Source: Gammaproteobacteria bacterium (GTDB lineage Bacteria; Pseudomonadota; Gammaproteobacteria; Pseudomonadales; Pseudohongiellaceae). From it: DNA of 64,000 nt. The position numbers and the translations under genes are program-made. Location of the stretch: assembly GCA_029253585.1 (NCBI GenBank), contig JAQWZF010000002.1, positions 62,001 to 126,000 of the forward strand, written 5' to 3'. Of the stretch, positions 27,518 to 37,159 are shown piece by piece (position 1 is the first letter of the stretch; each line of letters opens with the position of its first letter). The notes under the pieces are model-generated. The model did not search any database, had not been told where the DNA came from, and was given only the letters and a program-made list of their open reading frames with translations.

Positions 27518-27592
27518 AAAACATATGTCATGCAGAATAGTCTGCCCTTGAGAGTCAGCGGCAAGTGATACAAGTGATAAGGAAGCAATAAA

Positions 27593-28282
27593 TTGATCAT
27601 AATAAGCAAAAGACCAACAATAGTAGCCGCCATGATGGCCATCCTTGCAACCCTAAGCCTACCGGCACAGGCGCTCGAAAAGCCCGAGTACTCTGTACTG
27701 TATGAAGATGGAAAATTCGAGTACCGTCTCTATCAGCCCTACATTGTGGCCGAGACGGAGATGGTCGGTATGGATGATTCCTCCGATGCGGCCAACGAGG
27801 GCTTCAGGCGTTTATTTGACTATATCAGTGGAGCAAACTCGGCAGAGAGTAAGGTCGCTATGACGGCGCCTGTGCAACAGTCTCGGATAGATTCCAGCGA
27901 GAAGATCGCGATGACGGCCCCAGTGCAGCAGTTTGAGACGGAAACTGGCTGGCGGGTTGGGTTCATGCTGCCTAGCAAATACAGTATGGAGAACGCGCCA
28001 GTTCCTAGTGATGAACGGGTTTACCTGCGACTAATTCCTGCGCGAACCATGGCTGTGGTGCGTTATTCAGGGCGCTGGACAGAGCGAAACCTTCAAAAAC
28101 AGCAGGCGCGCCTGCTGCAACGCGTCGAGGCGGACGGCCTGACTATAGAGTCGAGCCTCGAGTCTGCATTTTACAATCCGCCATTTATGCCGCCCTTCAT
28201 GCGTCGCAATGAGATTATGGTAGAAGTGCAGGGTCTGCCTGCGTCTCTGAGCAATGCGTTGAGTACTACCTCTTCGCGTTAG
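27593..28282 (+). CDS. SOUL heme-binding family protein, exported
   Basis: Signal peptide (VAAMMAILATLSLPAQA) followed by a SOUL/HBP domain: EYSVLYEDGKFEYRLYQPYIVAET, GFRRLFDYISGAN, duplicated KVAMTAPVQQ and KIAMTAPVQQ, then WRVGFMLPSKYSMENAPVP. SOUL proteins bind heme or tetrapyrroles. TTG 27593 is used because AAGGAAG lies 7 nt upstream. The candidate sigma promoter suggests induction by singlet oxygen, fitting a role with photosensitising porphyrins. Confidence 0.85.
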   Translation: MIIISKRPTIVAAMMAILATLSLPAQALEKPEYSVLYEDGKFEYRLYQPYIVAETEMVGMDDSSDAANEGFRRLFDYISGANSAESKVAMTAPVQQSRIDSSEKIAMTAPVQQFETETGWRVGFMLPSKYSMENAPVPSDERVYLRLIPARTMAVVRYSGRWTERNLQKQQARLLQRVEADGLTIESSLESAFYNPPFMPPFMRRNEIMVEVQGLPASLSNALSTTSSR

Positions 28283-28287
28283 AACCC

Positions 28288-28305
28288 ACGCATTGAAAAA
28301 TGCGT
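28288..28305 (+). terminator. Hairpin after the SOUL gene
   Basis: ACGCATT and AATGCGT pair over a GAAA loop right after the stop. The following ATTTG is only weakly T-rich, so termination is uncertain. Confidence 0.4.
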
Positions 28306-28419
28306 ATTTGCAACTATATACGGTTATCACAGTTGCGCTATTCTGCTATTCTCAAAGCAGAATTCCTAATCATGTCAATAAGATTCCCGAGCTCGTAGTT
28401 CGGGCATCAACTAGTAGGT

Positions 28420-28863
28420 ATGGCGATGAGTCTGGTAAATTTTTCGAAGATTACAAAACTGCTAAGCGATAACAAGCACAGAGCAAAGCACAAGCAAGAG
28501 CTGTTTCAGGAAGTAATGCTGATGGTTCTGGCTAGAGTGACGCGTGCCGATTCCAATGTTGAAACGGTTGAGATAGAAAAAGTACAGCAGGTGCTTAAGT
28601 ATGAGCTGGGCCAGGATTTCTCGGTTGCGGAAATTCGTACAGCATCTTCCTCCGAAGTCTTCGAGAGAGAGTCGTTGGAGAGTTTTCTGTCCACGGCCAC
28701 ACGCAAGCTGGATGAAAATGAGCGTATGGTGATTCTGGCTTCTCTGCAGAAAGTGATTCGCTGCGACGATATCATTCGTAGTTTTGAATTGGATTTCTTC
28801 GACCGTGTAGCTTTATCGCTGCGCGCAACACCTTCGGAGATCGCAGGCTTGTGCGCTGACTAG
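28420..28863 (+). CDS. TerB-family protein
   Basis: A 147-residue helical protein with the TerB/DjlA-like pattern: KQELFQEVMLMVLARVTRADSNVETVEIEKVQQVL, then LDENERMVILASLQKVIRCDDIIRSFELDFFDRVAL. The Asp-rich turns may bind metal. Bacterial TerB domains are tied to stress and tellurite responses, but there are no other ter genes here. Confidence 0.7.
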   Translation: MAMSLVNFSKITKLLSDNKHRAKHKQELFQEVMLMVLARVTRADSNVETVEIEKVQQVLKYELGQDFSVAEIRTASSSEVFERESLESFLSTATRKLDENERMVILASLQKVIRCDDIIRSFELDFFDRVALSLRATPSEIAGLCAD

Positions 28864-28958
28864 CGCTCGAACCCGCTCTTCAAATCAGTCAATTCTATGC
28901 GTAGTCGGCCGCTAAGAAGGGTGATTCAAATGCTAGCTTTTGCCCTAAAGAAATCTTT

Positions 28959-30170
28959 ATGACCACTACCTCCAATCCCCTTTTCGCCAATATCCGTGTT
29001 GTCGAGCTTGCCTCGATGATTCTGGCACCATCGGCCGCTGTCATATTGGCCGACTACGGCGCGGAGGTAATCAAGATTGAACCGCCTAAGACCGGAGACC
29101 TAAATCGTCACTGGCACAAGATTAATGGCCTGCCAATCTCCGACATGGCCTACGGTTTTCAGGTAGATAATCGCAACAAGAAGAGCGTGGTTCTGGACCT
29201 GAAGACGCCGGCCGCCTACGAGGCCCTGTGCAAGATAATTCGCGAGGCGGACGTATTAATTACCAACTACCGGCTCAAGGCCTTGGACAAACTCAAGCTG
29301 GATTACGAAACTATTCATGCGCTAAACCCACGCATCATCTACGCGCTGGCAACGGGCTTTGGTGAGAAGGGGGAGGAGGCGCACAAGCCGGGTTATGACA
29401 CCGTGTCCTACTGGTCGCGTTCTGGCATAGAGCACCAAATATTTCCCTATGAGGGCTGGCTCGCACAATTCCCCTATGGTTCTGGCGACCACCCAAGTGG
29501 TATGGCCCTATTCGGCTCTATTATGACGGGCCTTTTCCAGCGTGAGAAAACCGGGCAGGGTTGCAAGGTCTCTACCTCGCTCCTGGCAAATGGAGCCTGG
29601 TCGAATGCCGTTATGTTGCAGGCGCAACTTGCCGGTGCTGAATTCAGAGAGAAGCGCCCACGCGATAACGCCTATAATTTTATTTCCCTACATTATCCCA
29701 CTAGCGACAATCGCCTGCTGAAGATGAGCATGGTAAATACGCAGAAGAACTGGCGGCCCTTCTGCGATGCTATCGACCGCAATGATCTGCCCGAGGATCC
29801 GCGCTTCTGTGATAACGAGGCGCGGGTCGCGAATATGCCAACGCTAATCAAAGAGCTTACCGAGACCATACAGAGACAATCCATCGCCCACTGGACGCAG
29901 AGATTGGATGTGGCAGATGTGCCACACACGGTAGTTTCTAACTATGAGGAGGCTGCCAACGACAGGCAGAAAGAGGCGAACGATATTATCGTTCCCCTGG
30001 ACGATCCTGAGCATGGCCCAATGCGCACCGTGAATAGCCCCTTCCAGGTTAGCGGCGCCGAGAAGCTCCCGGCAAAGGCTGCGCCTAAATTAGGCGAGCA
30101 CACCGAGGAAGTATTAATGGGATTCGGATACAGCAGCGAGGAGATCGCGGCTTTGTCCGAAGAGAATTAA
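28959..30170 (+). CDS. CoA transferase family III (CaiB/BaiF)
   Basis: A 403-residue CaiB-type enzyme that moves CoA between carboxylic acids. N-terminal RVVELASMILAPSAAVILADYGAEVIKIEPPKTGDLNR is the family hallmark; DVLITNYRLKALDKLKLDYETIHALNPRIIYALATGFG follows. The catalytic Asp is probably in the PGYDTVSYWSRSG segment. Substrate not predictable from context. Confidence 0.9.
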   Translation: MTTTSNPLFANIRVVELASMILAPSAAVILADYGAEVIKIEPPKTGDLNRHWHKINGLPISDMAYGFQVDNRNKKSVVLDLKTPAAYEALCKIIREADVLITNYRLKALDKLKLDYETIHALNPRIIYALATGFGEKGEEAHKPGYDTVSYWSRSGIEHQIFPYEGWLAQFPYGSGDHPSGMALFGSIMTGLFQREKTGQGCKVSTSLLANGAWSNAVMLQAQLAGAEFREKRPRDNAYNFISLHYPTSDNRLLKMSMVNTQKNWRPFCDAIDRNDLPEDPRFCDNEARVANMPTLIKELTETIQRQSIAHWTQRLDVADVPHTVVSNYEEAANDRQKEANDIIVPLDDPEHGPMRTVNSPFQVSGAEKLPAKAAPKLGEHTEEVLMGFGYSSEEIAALSEEN

Positions 30171-30231
30171 GGCATCAGAGCAGACAAGCGTAAGACTGAA
30201 AAGTAAGAAGTAGGAAGTAGGTATTTAGAAG

Positions 30232-30555
30232 ATGAACGAATCGACTGAAAAAGACCCGCAATTAATCAGACAGAAACTAAACCACGATACGGCGAAGATA
30301 GCCTGGAGAGCACTGCATGAACACCAACAGCAGCAGAGTGTCATCACTGTTTCTGTCGATCTCGATCTGATCGATGTCGCCTGTGAATTTATCCTAGACA
30401 ACTACGAAAAAGTGAAGACCTGGCTTGAGCAGGCCAAGATTGAAAAGGTGAGCGACGATCAGGCGGAGGCATGGCTGGCTGTAGATCGAGAGTTATGGGC
30501 CGTTGTAGTGGCTCCCTGGATTTTGGTGCAGGAACCAAGACCGGGTATGAAGTAG
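30232..30555 (+). CDS. DUF2288 family protein
   Basis: A 107-residue cytoplasmic protein that matches the DUF2288 pattern: KLNHDTAKIAWRALHEHQQQQSVITVSVDLDLIDVACEFILDN, then WLAVDRELWAVVVAPWILVQEPRP. Function unknown. An AGGAAGTAGG stretch upstream may be the ribosome-binding site. Confidence 0.75.
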   Translation: MNESTEKDPQLIRQKLNHDTAKIAWRALHEHQQQQSVITVSVDLDLIDVACEFILDNYEKVKTWLEQAKIEKVSDDQAEAWLAVDRELWAVVVAPWILVQEPRPGMK

Positions 30556-30573
30556 CCGGTCAAAAGATTAGCA

Positions 30574-31575
30574 ATGGCAAGCAAAGGCAGCCCTATGGAT
30601 TCCTCTAGCAACTGCGCATGGTGTGAACACTCCAAGGCTGCAGGCCCGACTTGTTCGAATTGCGGTGCGGACTATGCCAAGGCCGACATTGCACCGGTAA
30701 CGGCGGCTGGAGCAAGCGCAGCCGATAAGGGTTTTACCAAGGTAGTCATCGACGATAGCGCTTCCGTTGCAGATCCAAATCTAGAGGAAAGAATCTGTAT
30801 AGCTGCAATGCCGTCCATGCTGGCCTTCGCTTTTCTGGTGCAGATCAGCGGCTTTGGTTCTAGCGAGCAGAGCATCGTCTTTGGCATACCAATACACGAA
30901 CTGGGCCATGCAACGGTGTCCTGGTTCTGCGGCTTTAATGCCGTACCCACCCTATGGAAAACCTTTAGTCCCGCCGATCGCGGCATCGCGGCAAGCGTCG
31001 TCCTGTTTGTCGCAATAGCCGCATTGGCTAATCATGGCAGACAGAATATGAAAAATGCCTAGGTCGTAGTCGCAGCCTTCCTATTGCTGCTGCAGGGCAT
31101 AGGCACGTTTATGCTCAGCGAACGGGATGCTCAGCAATACATCTTGTTCGGCGGCGACGGCGAGGGCATGGTGCTGGCCACACTGTTAATGCTCTCGTTC
31201 TATTTCGGCAAGCAGACTCAACTCTATTCAGGAGGGCTGCGCTGGGGCTTTTTGGGCATAGGTGCCGCCGCCTTTGCCGATATGTTCGTGACCTGGGTGC
31301 GCTCGACGAACGACCGCTAGCAGGTTCCCTATGGCCTCACCGGCGGCGAGCCCACCGACGCATTCAAGCTCATCAACTACTACACCTGGAGCTGGGAGCA
31401 GCTGATCTCACGGCATGTGACCGTTGGGGTTGTCTGTCTCGTGATCCTTCTTGGCTTCTATCTATGGGGTATCAGGCAGGCCAGTAAGATGATAGTCAGA
31501 AAAGAGTTGGCAGACGCGTCGGCGCTTGCGAATGCTGCTCAAAGTCCTTCTATAACTCTGCCATCGGGTAGTTAA
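30574..31575 (+). pseudogene. M50-like membrane protease gene with two in-frame TAG codons
   Basis: One frame from 30574 to TAA 31573-31575 (333 codons before the stop) is cut by TAG at 31060-31062 and 31318-31320. The N-terminus has a zinc-ribbon-like CAWC...CSNC, followed by a membrane segment with HELGHATVSWFCGF, the site-2-protease/M50 zinc motif. After the first TAG the frame continues VVVAAFLLLLQGIGTFMLSERDAQ, more membrane segments, then after the second TAG QVPYGLTGGEPTDAFKLINYYTW and a last membrane helix. Both stops fall where a complete protein would continue, so this is an otherwise intact gene disabled by two amber changes. Confidence 0.7.
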
Positions 31576-31665
31576 GCCTGATTAAATCAGCCTGAGGGCG
31601 CTGTTTTATTGCAGCCATTCTAGGTAAACTGTGCCGCGTTCCCAGCATTAAAAAGGTAGTAAAGA

Positions 31666-32397
31666 ATGAGCACTCCAGTACTTCTGAAAAATGATAAGCA
31701 CGCGAATCTGAAAGTGATCGAGTCCGGTGACTATGCGCGTTACAAAGATCAGCATCTAATACCGATTATCTCCCAGGACTTCTTCACCCTCTCCGCTGAA
31801 TTCCCCCTGGTGTTCGTGAAGGACAGCAGTGGCAATCAGTTCGTCCCCGTTGCTATCATGGGGCTGCGGGAGGGATACAATCTCTACTGCCAGACCGATC
31901 AGTGGAAGGCTCAGGTTGTGCCCGTGCGCTTCAGCAATGCACCTTTTTCGATTGTGCGCTTCGATGAGGAGACTGATCAACTGGCCGTACTCATCGATGA
32001 AGATAGTGCTCAATTGAGTACCGAAGAGGGTGAGGCCCTGTTTAAGGAAGATGGCGAGAGGACTGAGTATCTCGAGAAGAAAATCGAGTTTCTAGTTCAG
32101 ACTGCACAGCAGACTGTACAAACCGATGATATCTGCAAGATATTTGCTGAGAAAGACCTGCTCGTCACACAGCAACTTCAGCTACAGTATCGGCCGGATG
32201 CCCCTGCTTACAATATCGGTGGCATCTACACAGTCGATGAGCAGAAGCTCAATGCACTGTCCGACGAAGAGTACCTGGATCTGCGTCGTCAGGGGATAAT
32301 CCCGCTGATCTATGCCCATCTATGCTCTCTGCAACAACTACGCCGAATCTCCGAGTTGCAATATAACGCCGATAAGGCGGGCGAAACTGACTCTTAG
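31666..32397 (+). CDS. SapC family protein
   Basis: A 243-residue protein with the SapC signature: HLIPIISQDFFTLSAEFPLVFVKDSSGNQFVPVAIMGL and GGIYTVDEQKLNALSDEEYLDLRRQGIIPLIYAHLCSL. SapC-like proteins were linked to S-layer or surface structures and often sit near TonB receptors or 2OG oxygenases in marine proteobacteria. No secretion signal is visible. A bidirectional terminator follows. Confidence 0.88.
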   Translation: MSTPVLLKNDKHANLKVIESGDYARYKDQHLIPIISQDFFTLSAEFPLVFVKDSSGNQFVPVAIMGLREGYNLYCQTDQWKAQVVPVRFSNAPFSIVRFDEETDQLAVLIDEDSAQLSTEEGEALFKEDGERTEYLEKKIEFLVQTAQQTVQTDDICKIFAEKDLLVTQQLQLQYRPDAPAYNIGGIYTVDEQKLNALSDEEYLDLRRQGIIPLIYAHLCSLQQLRRISELQYNADKAGETDS

Positions 32398-32413
32398 TAG
32401 TTCGCTAAAAAAC

Positions 32414-32461
32414 AAAGCCCAATCTGCTCTCAATGAGTTGACAGCGATTGGGCTTTTTTTT
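32414..32461. terminator. Bidirectional terminator between SapC and the porin gene
   Basis: AAAGCCCAATC (32414-32424) pairs with GATTGGGCTTT (32446-32456), with a T run to 32461 and an A-rich stretch on the left, so it can end transcription from both convergent genes. Confidence 0.88.
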
Positions 32462-32523
32462 GGCAAAAATTTGGGTCGAACCTGATTGATTGAATGACAG
32501 CTGCTATGGGTTATAGGCGTAGC

Positions 32524-33915
32524 CTAGAAGTCTATTTTAGTTCCGATATAGAAGAACTCAGAGAGATCCCTGGCAAGACCCTTGGGATTGAGTGCGATCA
32601 GGCCGCTATCGATGCGGACATTTCCCGGAATCGCGGTCCAGCGTACTCGAAGTTCAATGTGCTGGCCCATGTAGCTGCCAGAATTACCGGTGATGTCCCT
32701 CTGTCCCGTTCTGCCCCAGCTGTCTCGACTCTCGGCAAGCCAGAAGTGACGGTAGTCTGCCATCAGGGCGATATTTTTCCACGGCGTCGCCGTTAGACGA
32801 ATACCCGGTGTGATGATGTTGCTGCGGCTTATCGGCGCATACAGGGCAACTGGACCAAATTCGAAAGCGGTTACGCCGAAGAGAGTATCGAAGCGACCAC
32901 TGTCTCCATCGAAGGGGCTATTATCGCCGCTGGCATAGTTGAGTTCAAAGATGGCCCGCAGTCTGGAAGGTGTATCGAAGCTGTAGGCAAGTTCTATGCG
33001 TTGATGGAAAGCTTGGTGGTCGAGATCTACCGTGTCCGCCGGGTTGCTGGACCCACGGCGCTCGCCTAGCTGAAAAATGGTCTCTAGATTTATATCCCAG
33101 GTGTTGGGCGCGGCGGCGGAGCGAATGCGAAAGCCGAAGGTGTGCAGCTCGCGGTTACTGGTTTCTAATTTTCGCGTGTCTTTCTCTTTCAACAACAGAT
33201 AGTAAGTTTCTAGGTTGAGATTCAAGTCATCATTGTTAAGTAGTGTCGGCAATAAATTAGGCAGGCTCGAGAAGGCGCCATGCAATCTTTGCGCTTCGCT
33301 AGACTTATCAGTTCTATGTTCGTTGTCGAGCAGGCTCAGGCGATCTCTCGGTGTACGCCGCACTGGTTGAGTAGATAGGAATTTGAACTCATTGCCGTTC
33401 GCCTGCTTGTGCGTAAACGACACACCATCGAAGGTGTTGATGGTGTTCCGAAAGCGGTTCCGAGCCACCAGGGTCCGCGTCCCCCAGTCTTGGGTAAATC
33501 GCCCGATGCGAATCTCGCTAGCGCCATCCTCGCCAAATTTGAATCCCACATTCGCCTGCAGTATATCGAGGCTGCTGACATGGGAAGTGCTCAGCCTGGT
33601 GTCTCTATCAGCCTGTCCCTGCCTGGAGTCCATCACCTCGACCTGAGCGCTGAAGCGATCGCGCTTATACTCGGCATCCACCGTGGTGCGATAGAAGAAG
33701 ACCCCATCGTTGTCGCTGGCTCCAGCATACACATTGCCATTGTAGTGTTCGAAGCGGCCCTGGTGCTCACCGCTGATGGTGAAGCCATTGTCTAAGCCTA
33801 GCGCATCGGAGAGGGTCCAGGGGCCTTCGGCCCCATAGGCAGCATTGCTTAGTGCGAATAGGGTGGTAGATACGAAAAGTGATTTCAGGGCGGAGTTGGC
33901 TATAGTACAGGGCAT
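32524..33915 (-). CDS. AlgE-like (alginate export) outer-membrane porin
   Basis: A signal peptide (SLFVSTTLFALSNAAYGA) and a barrel of alternating strands ending in YIGTKIDF with a C-terminal Phe, as for outer-membrane porins. It contains GFTISGEHQGRFEHYNGN and RIGRFTQDWGTRTLVARNRFRNTINTFDGVSF, the pattern of the alginate-export domain. ATG 33915 is preferred over 33957 because the signal peptide begins there. Bacteria use such barrels for many solutes, and there are no alginate genes nearby. Confidence 0.8.
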   Translation of the reverse strand: MPCTIANSALKSLFVSTTLFALSNAAYGAEGPWTLSDALGLDNGFTISGEHQGRFEHYNGNVYAGASDNDGVFFYRTTVDAEYKRDRFSAQVEVMDSRQGQADRDTRLSTSHVSSLDILQANVGFKFGEDGASEIRIGRFTQDWGTRTLVARNRFRNTINTFDGVSFTHKQANGNEFKFLSTQPVRRTPRDRLSLLDNEHRTDKSSEAQRLHGAFSSLPNLLPTLLNNDDLNLNLETYYLLLKEKDTRKLETSNRELHTFGFRIRSAAAPNTWDINLETIFQLGERRGSSNPADTVDLDHQAFHQRIELAYSFDTPSRLRAIFELNYASGDNSPFDGDSGRFDTLFGVTAFEFGPVALYAPISRSNIITPGIRLTATPWKNIALMADYRHFWLAESRDSWGRTGQRDITGNSGSYMGQHIELRVRWTAIPGNVRIDSGLIALNPKGLARDLSEFFYIGTKIDF

Positions 33916-34031
33916 AATATTTTCAGTTTTTTCTTTGTAAGAGAATCGGAACGGCACAATGCTACACCAGTCTTGATCTTAGATCACTGCCTACGAGGGG
34001 ATAAGTGCGAAGCATGTTTTTCTTGAGCCCG

Positions 34032-34211
34032 CTAGCTAATGAAGTAGCGAATGATGATGACAATAAAGAGAACGACCATGAGAGGCATCATGTAGCGAGA
34101 CATCTTGCTCAGCTCCTCGTCTGATTTCTCGCGGCCGTATTTCTCTAGCAATGGAATTCCAACGATTAGAACCACGAAGAGTATGGCGAGTATTCCGAAT
34201 AAGACTGTCAT
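34032..34211 (-). CDS. Small two-TM membrane protein, 59 aa
   Basis: Short ORF MTVLFGILAILFVVLIVGIP...LEKYGREKSDEELSKMSRYMMPLMVVLFIVIIIRYFIS. It has two hydrophobic helices around a charged middle loop. AGGA lies 8 nt before ATG 34211, a good ribosome-binding site. It is the first gene between the porin and the deacetylase pseudogene. Function unknown. Confidence 0.65.
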   Translation of the reverse strand: MTVLFGILAILFVVLIVGIPLLEKYGREKSDEELSKMSRYMMPLMVVLFIVIIIRYFIS

Positions 34212-34396
34212 TGGATGTTTCCTGTGTCGATCGAATAAGGCGTGACTTCATTCTAAATGAGTTAGACCGAGCATACACGCATGGACTTTCTGTGTATTCC
34301 CTTCTACCCTCGGTGAATATACCGAGGATAAATTTTATGACGCACCTAATGCCACATATGCTACGTACAAAATGATTTTCCAATGGAACTCTTTCA

Positions 34397-35377
34397 ATGA
34401 AGAGGTGTGTCAACATCTTGCTATCTCTTTGTGCCTTAAGCCTTCTAGGTGCTTGTAGGCTGGTAGTCGTAGCCAGCACTGGCAATGAGGACCCGCAGAC
34501 CCCTTGGGATTGGAGTGAAGACTATGTGCTGGAACAAGTGGGTCATGTTCGTGCCGGCAGAGATCTCAACCCCGAAAGCTGGTGCGATGGCGCCCGTGTT
34601 TCCGTATTGCTTTCCTTTGATGTAGATAACGAAACGGTTATGGGTTTGAGAACCGGGGAGATTAGCGTGGGTCCCTTGTCGCAGGGGCAGTATGTGCATC
34701 GCGTTGCCTTGGCCCGAATCGTAGAGCTGATGGATGAAGAAAATATTCCAGCCACATTTTTCTTTCCTGCCTGAAGTCTGAAGATCGCGCCTGAGCAGGC
34801 CACCATGATCAATGAGTCTGGCCTGCATGAAATAGCGGTACACGGCTGGATACATGAACTGAACACGGCTCTGGATGCCACGACCGAAGAGCGGCTTCTT
34901 CGGCAGGCTGTAGAGGAGATAGAGACTATTTCCGGGAAATCGATTGTGGGATATCTGGCTCTTTCTTGGAATCACAGCCCTAATACACTAAGTATCGTAA
35001 AAGAGATGGGCTTCCTCTATGAAAGCTCTCTCATGCATGATGATCGTCCCTATGAATTGTTGTTAGACGGCGAGGCTACCGGAATCGTGGAACTGCCCGT
35101 GGAGTGGATCCTCGACGATGCACCTCTGTTTAATCCCAGGGGTAATAGTTACATGAATCCCCGTGACGTTATGCAGGTCTGGATAGACGAGTTCGATAGA
35201 GCGTGGGAAGAAGGCACACTATTTTTGCTGACTATGCATCCTCATTTGACGGGACACCGATCACGCATAGTGTCTCTTGAGGGCCTGATCGAGCATATCA
35301 AAGCAAAAGGCGATGTCTGGGTCGGTACTCACGAAGAGGCTGCGCGTTACGTTCGCCAGCAGGCCGGCATGAACTAG
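34397..35377 (+). pseudogene. Polysaccharide deacetylase lipoprotein with in-frame TGA
   Basis: N-terminal lipoprotein signal with lipobox LLGAC, then the NodB-type catalytic motif LLSFDVDNET and IPATFFFPA. TGA at 34772-34774 interrupts, and the same frame continues SLKIAPEQATMINESGLHEIAVHGWIHE (the HxxxH metal motif) to the stop at 35377 (326 codons before the stop). The whole catalytic domain is present. Selenocysteine is possible but not supported by a Cys-conserved position, so nonsense mutation is the default reading. Confidence 0.7.
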
Positions 35378-35620
35378 CGCGAATCTATTCGCTTATTCAA
35401 CATGGCTTTGAGAGCGGTGCGTTCCAGTGCTGCATTGCTCCTGATGCGAGACAAGTGACAAATTAAAAAGACCTAACTGGGCGCACATACGCAGCGTTTG
35501 CGAGCAACAACAGCCTAGCCTTAATAAATGGCCCAAGCGCTTGGAATTTTTTGTTTCACTCTCTATTATTCGAAGTAATCGTTCGCTCCACCTACCGTCG
35601 CTACCTTAAAGAGCAATCCT

Positions 35621-37159
35621 ATGCTTAGAAAAATATGCCTGTCATGCCTACTTCTCTGCGTCCTGCCCAATTCAAACGCGCAGCAAGCTTCGAGTCTTGA
35701 AGTCGCGGAGCGTATCGACGCCTACCGCAGCGATAATGAAAAACAAATCTTGCAAGACTTTGTTGAACTCCTGTCATTGCCTAACGATTCAATAAATTTG
35801 GCGGACATGGCGGCCAACGCCGAACACATCGAGAATCTCCTGCAGCAGCGAGGTTTTGAAACGCTACGCCTCGAGGCGGGCAGGGCACCCTATGTTTTTG
35901 GCGAGCTGCTTACGCCGGATGCTACCGAGACTCTTCTGCTCTATGCACACTTCGATGGCCAGCCCACGCAGATCGAGAACTGGGTGTATCCGCCGTTTAC
36001 GCCCACGCTCTTGGATGCTCCGCTGTCTTCCGGTGGCACGGCCATCGATATGAATGCCGTGAGTGGCGGCTACGATCCCGAGTGGCGACTCTATGCGCGC
36101 TCGGCAGGCGACGACAAGATGCCGGTGATTGCGCTTATTCATGTCTTGGATGCAATGCGTCAGAACGGCATACCACTGTCGGTAAACTTGAAGGTGCTTT
36201 TCGATGGAGAAGAGGAACGTGGTTCACCTAGCCTCGGCGCTATTATCGATGCGAACCCAGGTCTGTTTGAGGCCGACCTCATGCTCTTCTGCGACGGCCC
36301 AATGCATCAGTCGCGACGCGCACAATTAGTATTTGGTGTGCGCGGTGGGCGCACACTGGACATGACGACCTACGGCGCTGTCAGGCCGCTGCATTCAGGT
36401 CACTACGGTAACTGGGCGCCCAACCCAATCATGCGCATGGCCTATCTGTTGACCAGCATGCGCGATGAAAGTGGTCGCATTCTTATCGACGGCTACTACG
36501 ACAACGTCGCAACTCTCTCGAAGAGAGAGCGAGAGGCGATCGATACCATGCCTAATATCGAAACGATGCTGCGAGATGAGCTAATGGTGAACACGCCGGA
36601 GGGTGCTGGGATGCGTATCGAAGAGTTGGTCACCTTGCCTGCTTTTAACGCGCGTGGATTCATTGCTGGAGGTGTTGGCAATCAGGGACGAAATATTATT
36701 CTCTCTGCGGCTACGGCGTCTATCAATCTGCGCCTGGTACCGAATCAGGATCCGGAAAGAATCAGAGAGATCATCGAGGCGCACGTTAGCGCCGAAGGTT
36801 TCTACATCGTGCATGAAGATCCAACGCCCGAGCAATTACGCGAACATGAGAAGGTAATCCAGTTGGACTGGCGTGGCGGTGGCAGCCCGGGCCTGCGAAC
36901 GTCGATGGATGGAGAGATGGCGCAGCGACTAATCGCGGTCATGCGCGAGATCACCCCGGAACTGCTGCTCACTCCCACCATGGGAGGCGGCTTGCCCCTG
37001 AATTCCTTCGATGATCGGATCGATATGCCTATCGTGATATTGCCGCTGGCAAACCACGACAATAATCAGCATTCGGAGAACGAAAATCTCAGGCTGCAAA
37101 ACTTCTGGGATGCCATGACCGCCTATGGCGTGGTGCTCAGCCAGTTGGGCCGTCCCTAG
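35621..37159 (+). CDS. M20-family metallopeptidase, exported
   Basis: A signal peptide (ICLSCLLLCVLPNSNAQ) followed by a complete M20 fold of 512 residues: YAHFDGQP (metal His/Asp), SAGDDKMP, FDGEEERGSPSLG (catalytic Glu and metal Glu), and MGGGLPLNSFDDR, then HDNNQHSENENL. The dimerisation insert is present. Probably a periplasmic di- or carboxypeptidase. Confidence 0.9.
   Translation: MLRKICLSCLLLCVLPNSNAQQASSLEVAERIDAYRSDNEKQILQDFVELLSLPNDSINLADMAANAEHIENLLQQRGFETLRLEAGRAPYVFGELLTPDATETLLLYAHFDGQPTQIENWVYPPFTPTLLDAPLSSGGTAIDMNAVSGGYDPEWRLYARSAGDDKMPVIALIHVLDAMRQNGIPLSVNLKVLFDGEEERGSPSLGAIIDANPGLFEADLMLFCDGPMHQSRRAQLVFGVRGGRTLDMTTYGAVRPLHSGHYGNWAPNPIMRMAYLLTSMRDESGRILIDGYYDNVATLSKREREAIDTMPNIETMLRDELMVNTPEGAGMRIEELVTLPAFNARGFIAGGVGNQGRNIILSAATASINLRLVPNQDPERIREIIEAHVSAEGFYIVHEDPTPEQLREHEKVIQLDWRGGGSPGLRTSMDGEMAQRLIAVMREITPELLLTPTMGGGLPLNSFDDRIDMPIVILPLANHDNNQHSENENLRLQNFWDAMTAYGVVLSQLGRP

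Noticed and set aside
8941..31575. TAG reassignment or pyrrolysine in this genome
   Set aside because: Many clearly complete genes end in TAG (e.g. MAPEG, phoB, TonB receptor), the broken genes also contain TAA and TGA, and Pyl is not known in such bacteria.
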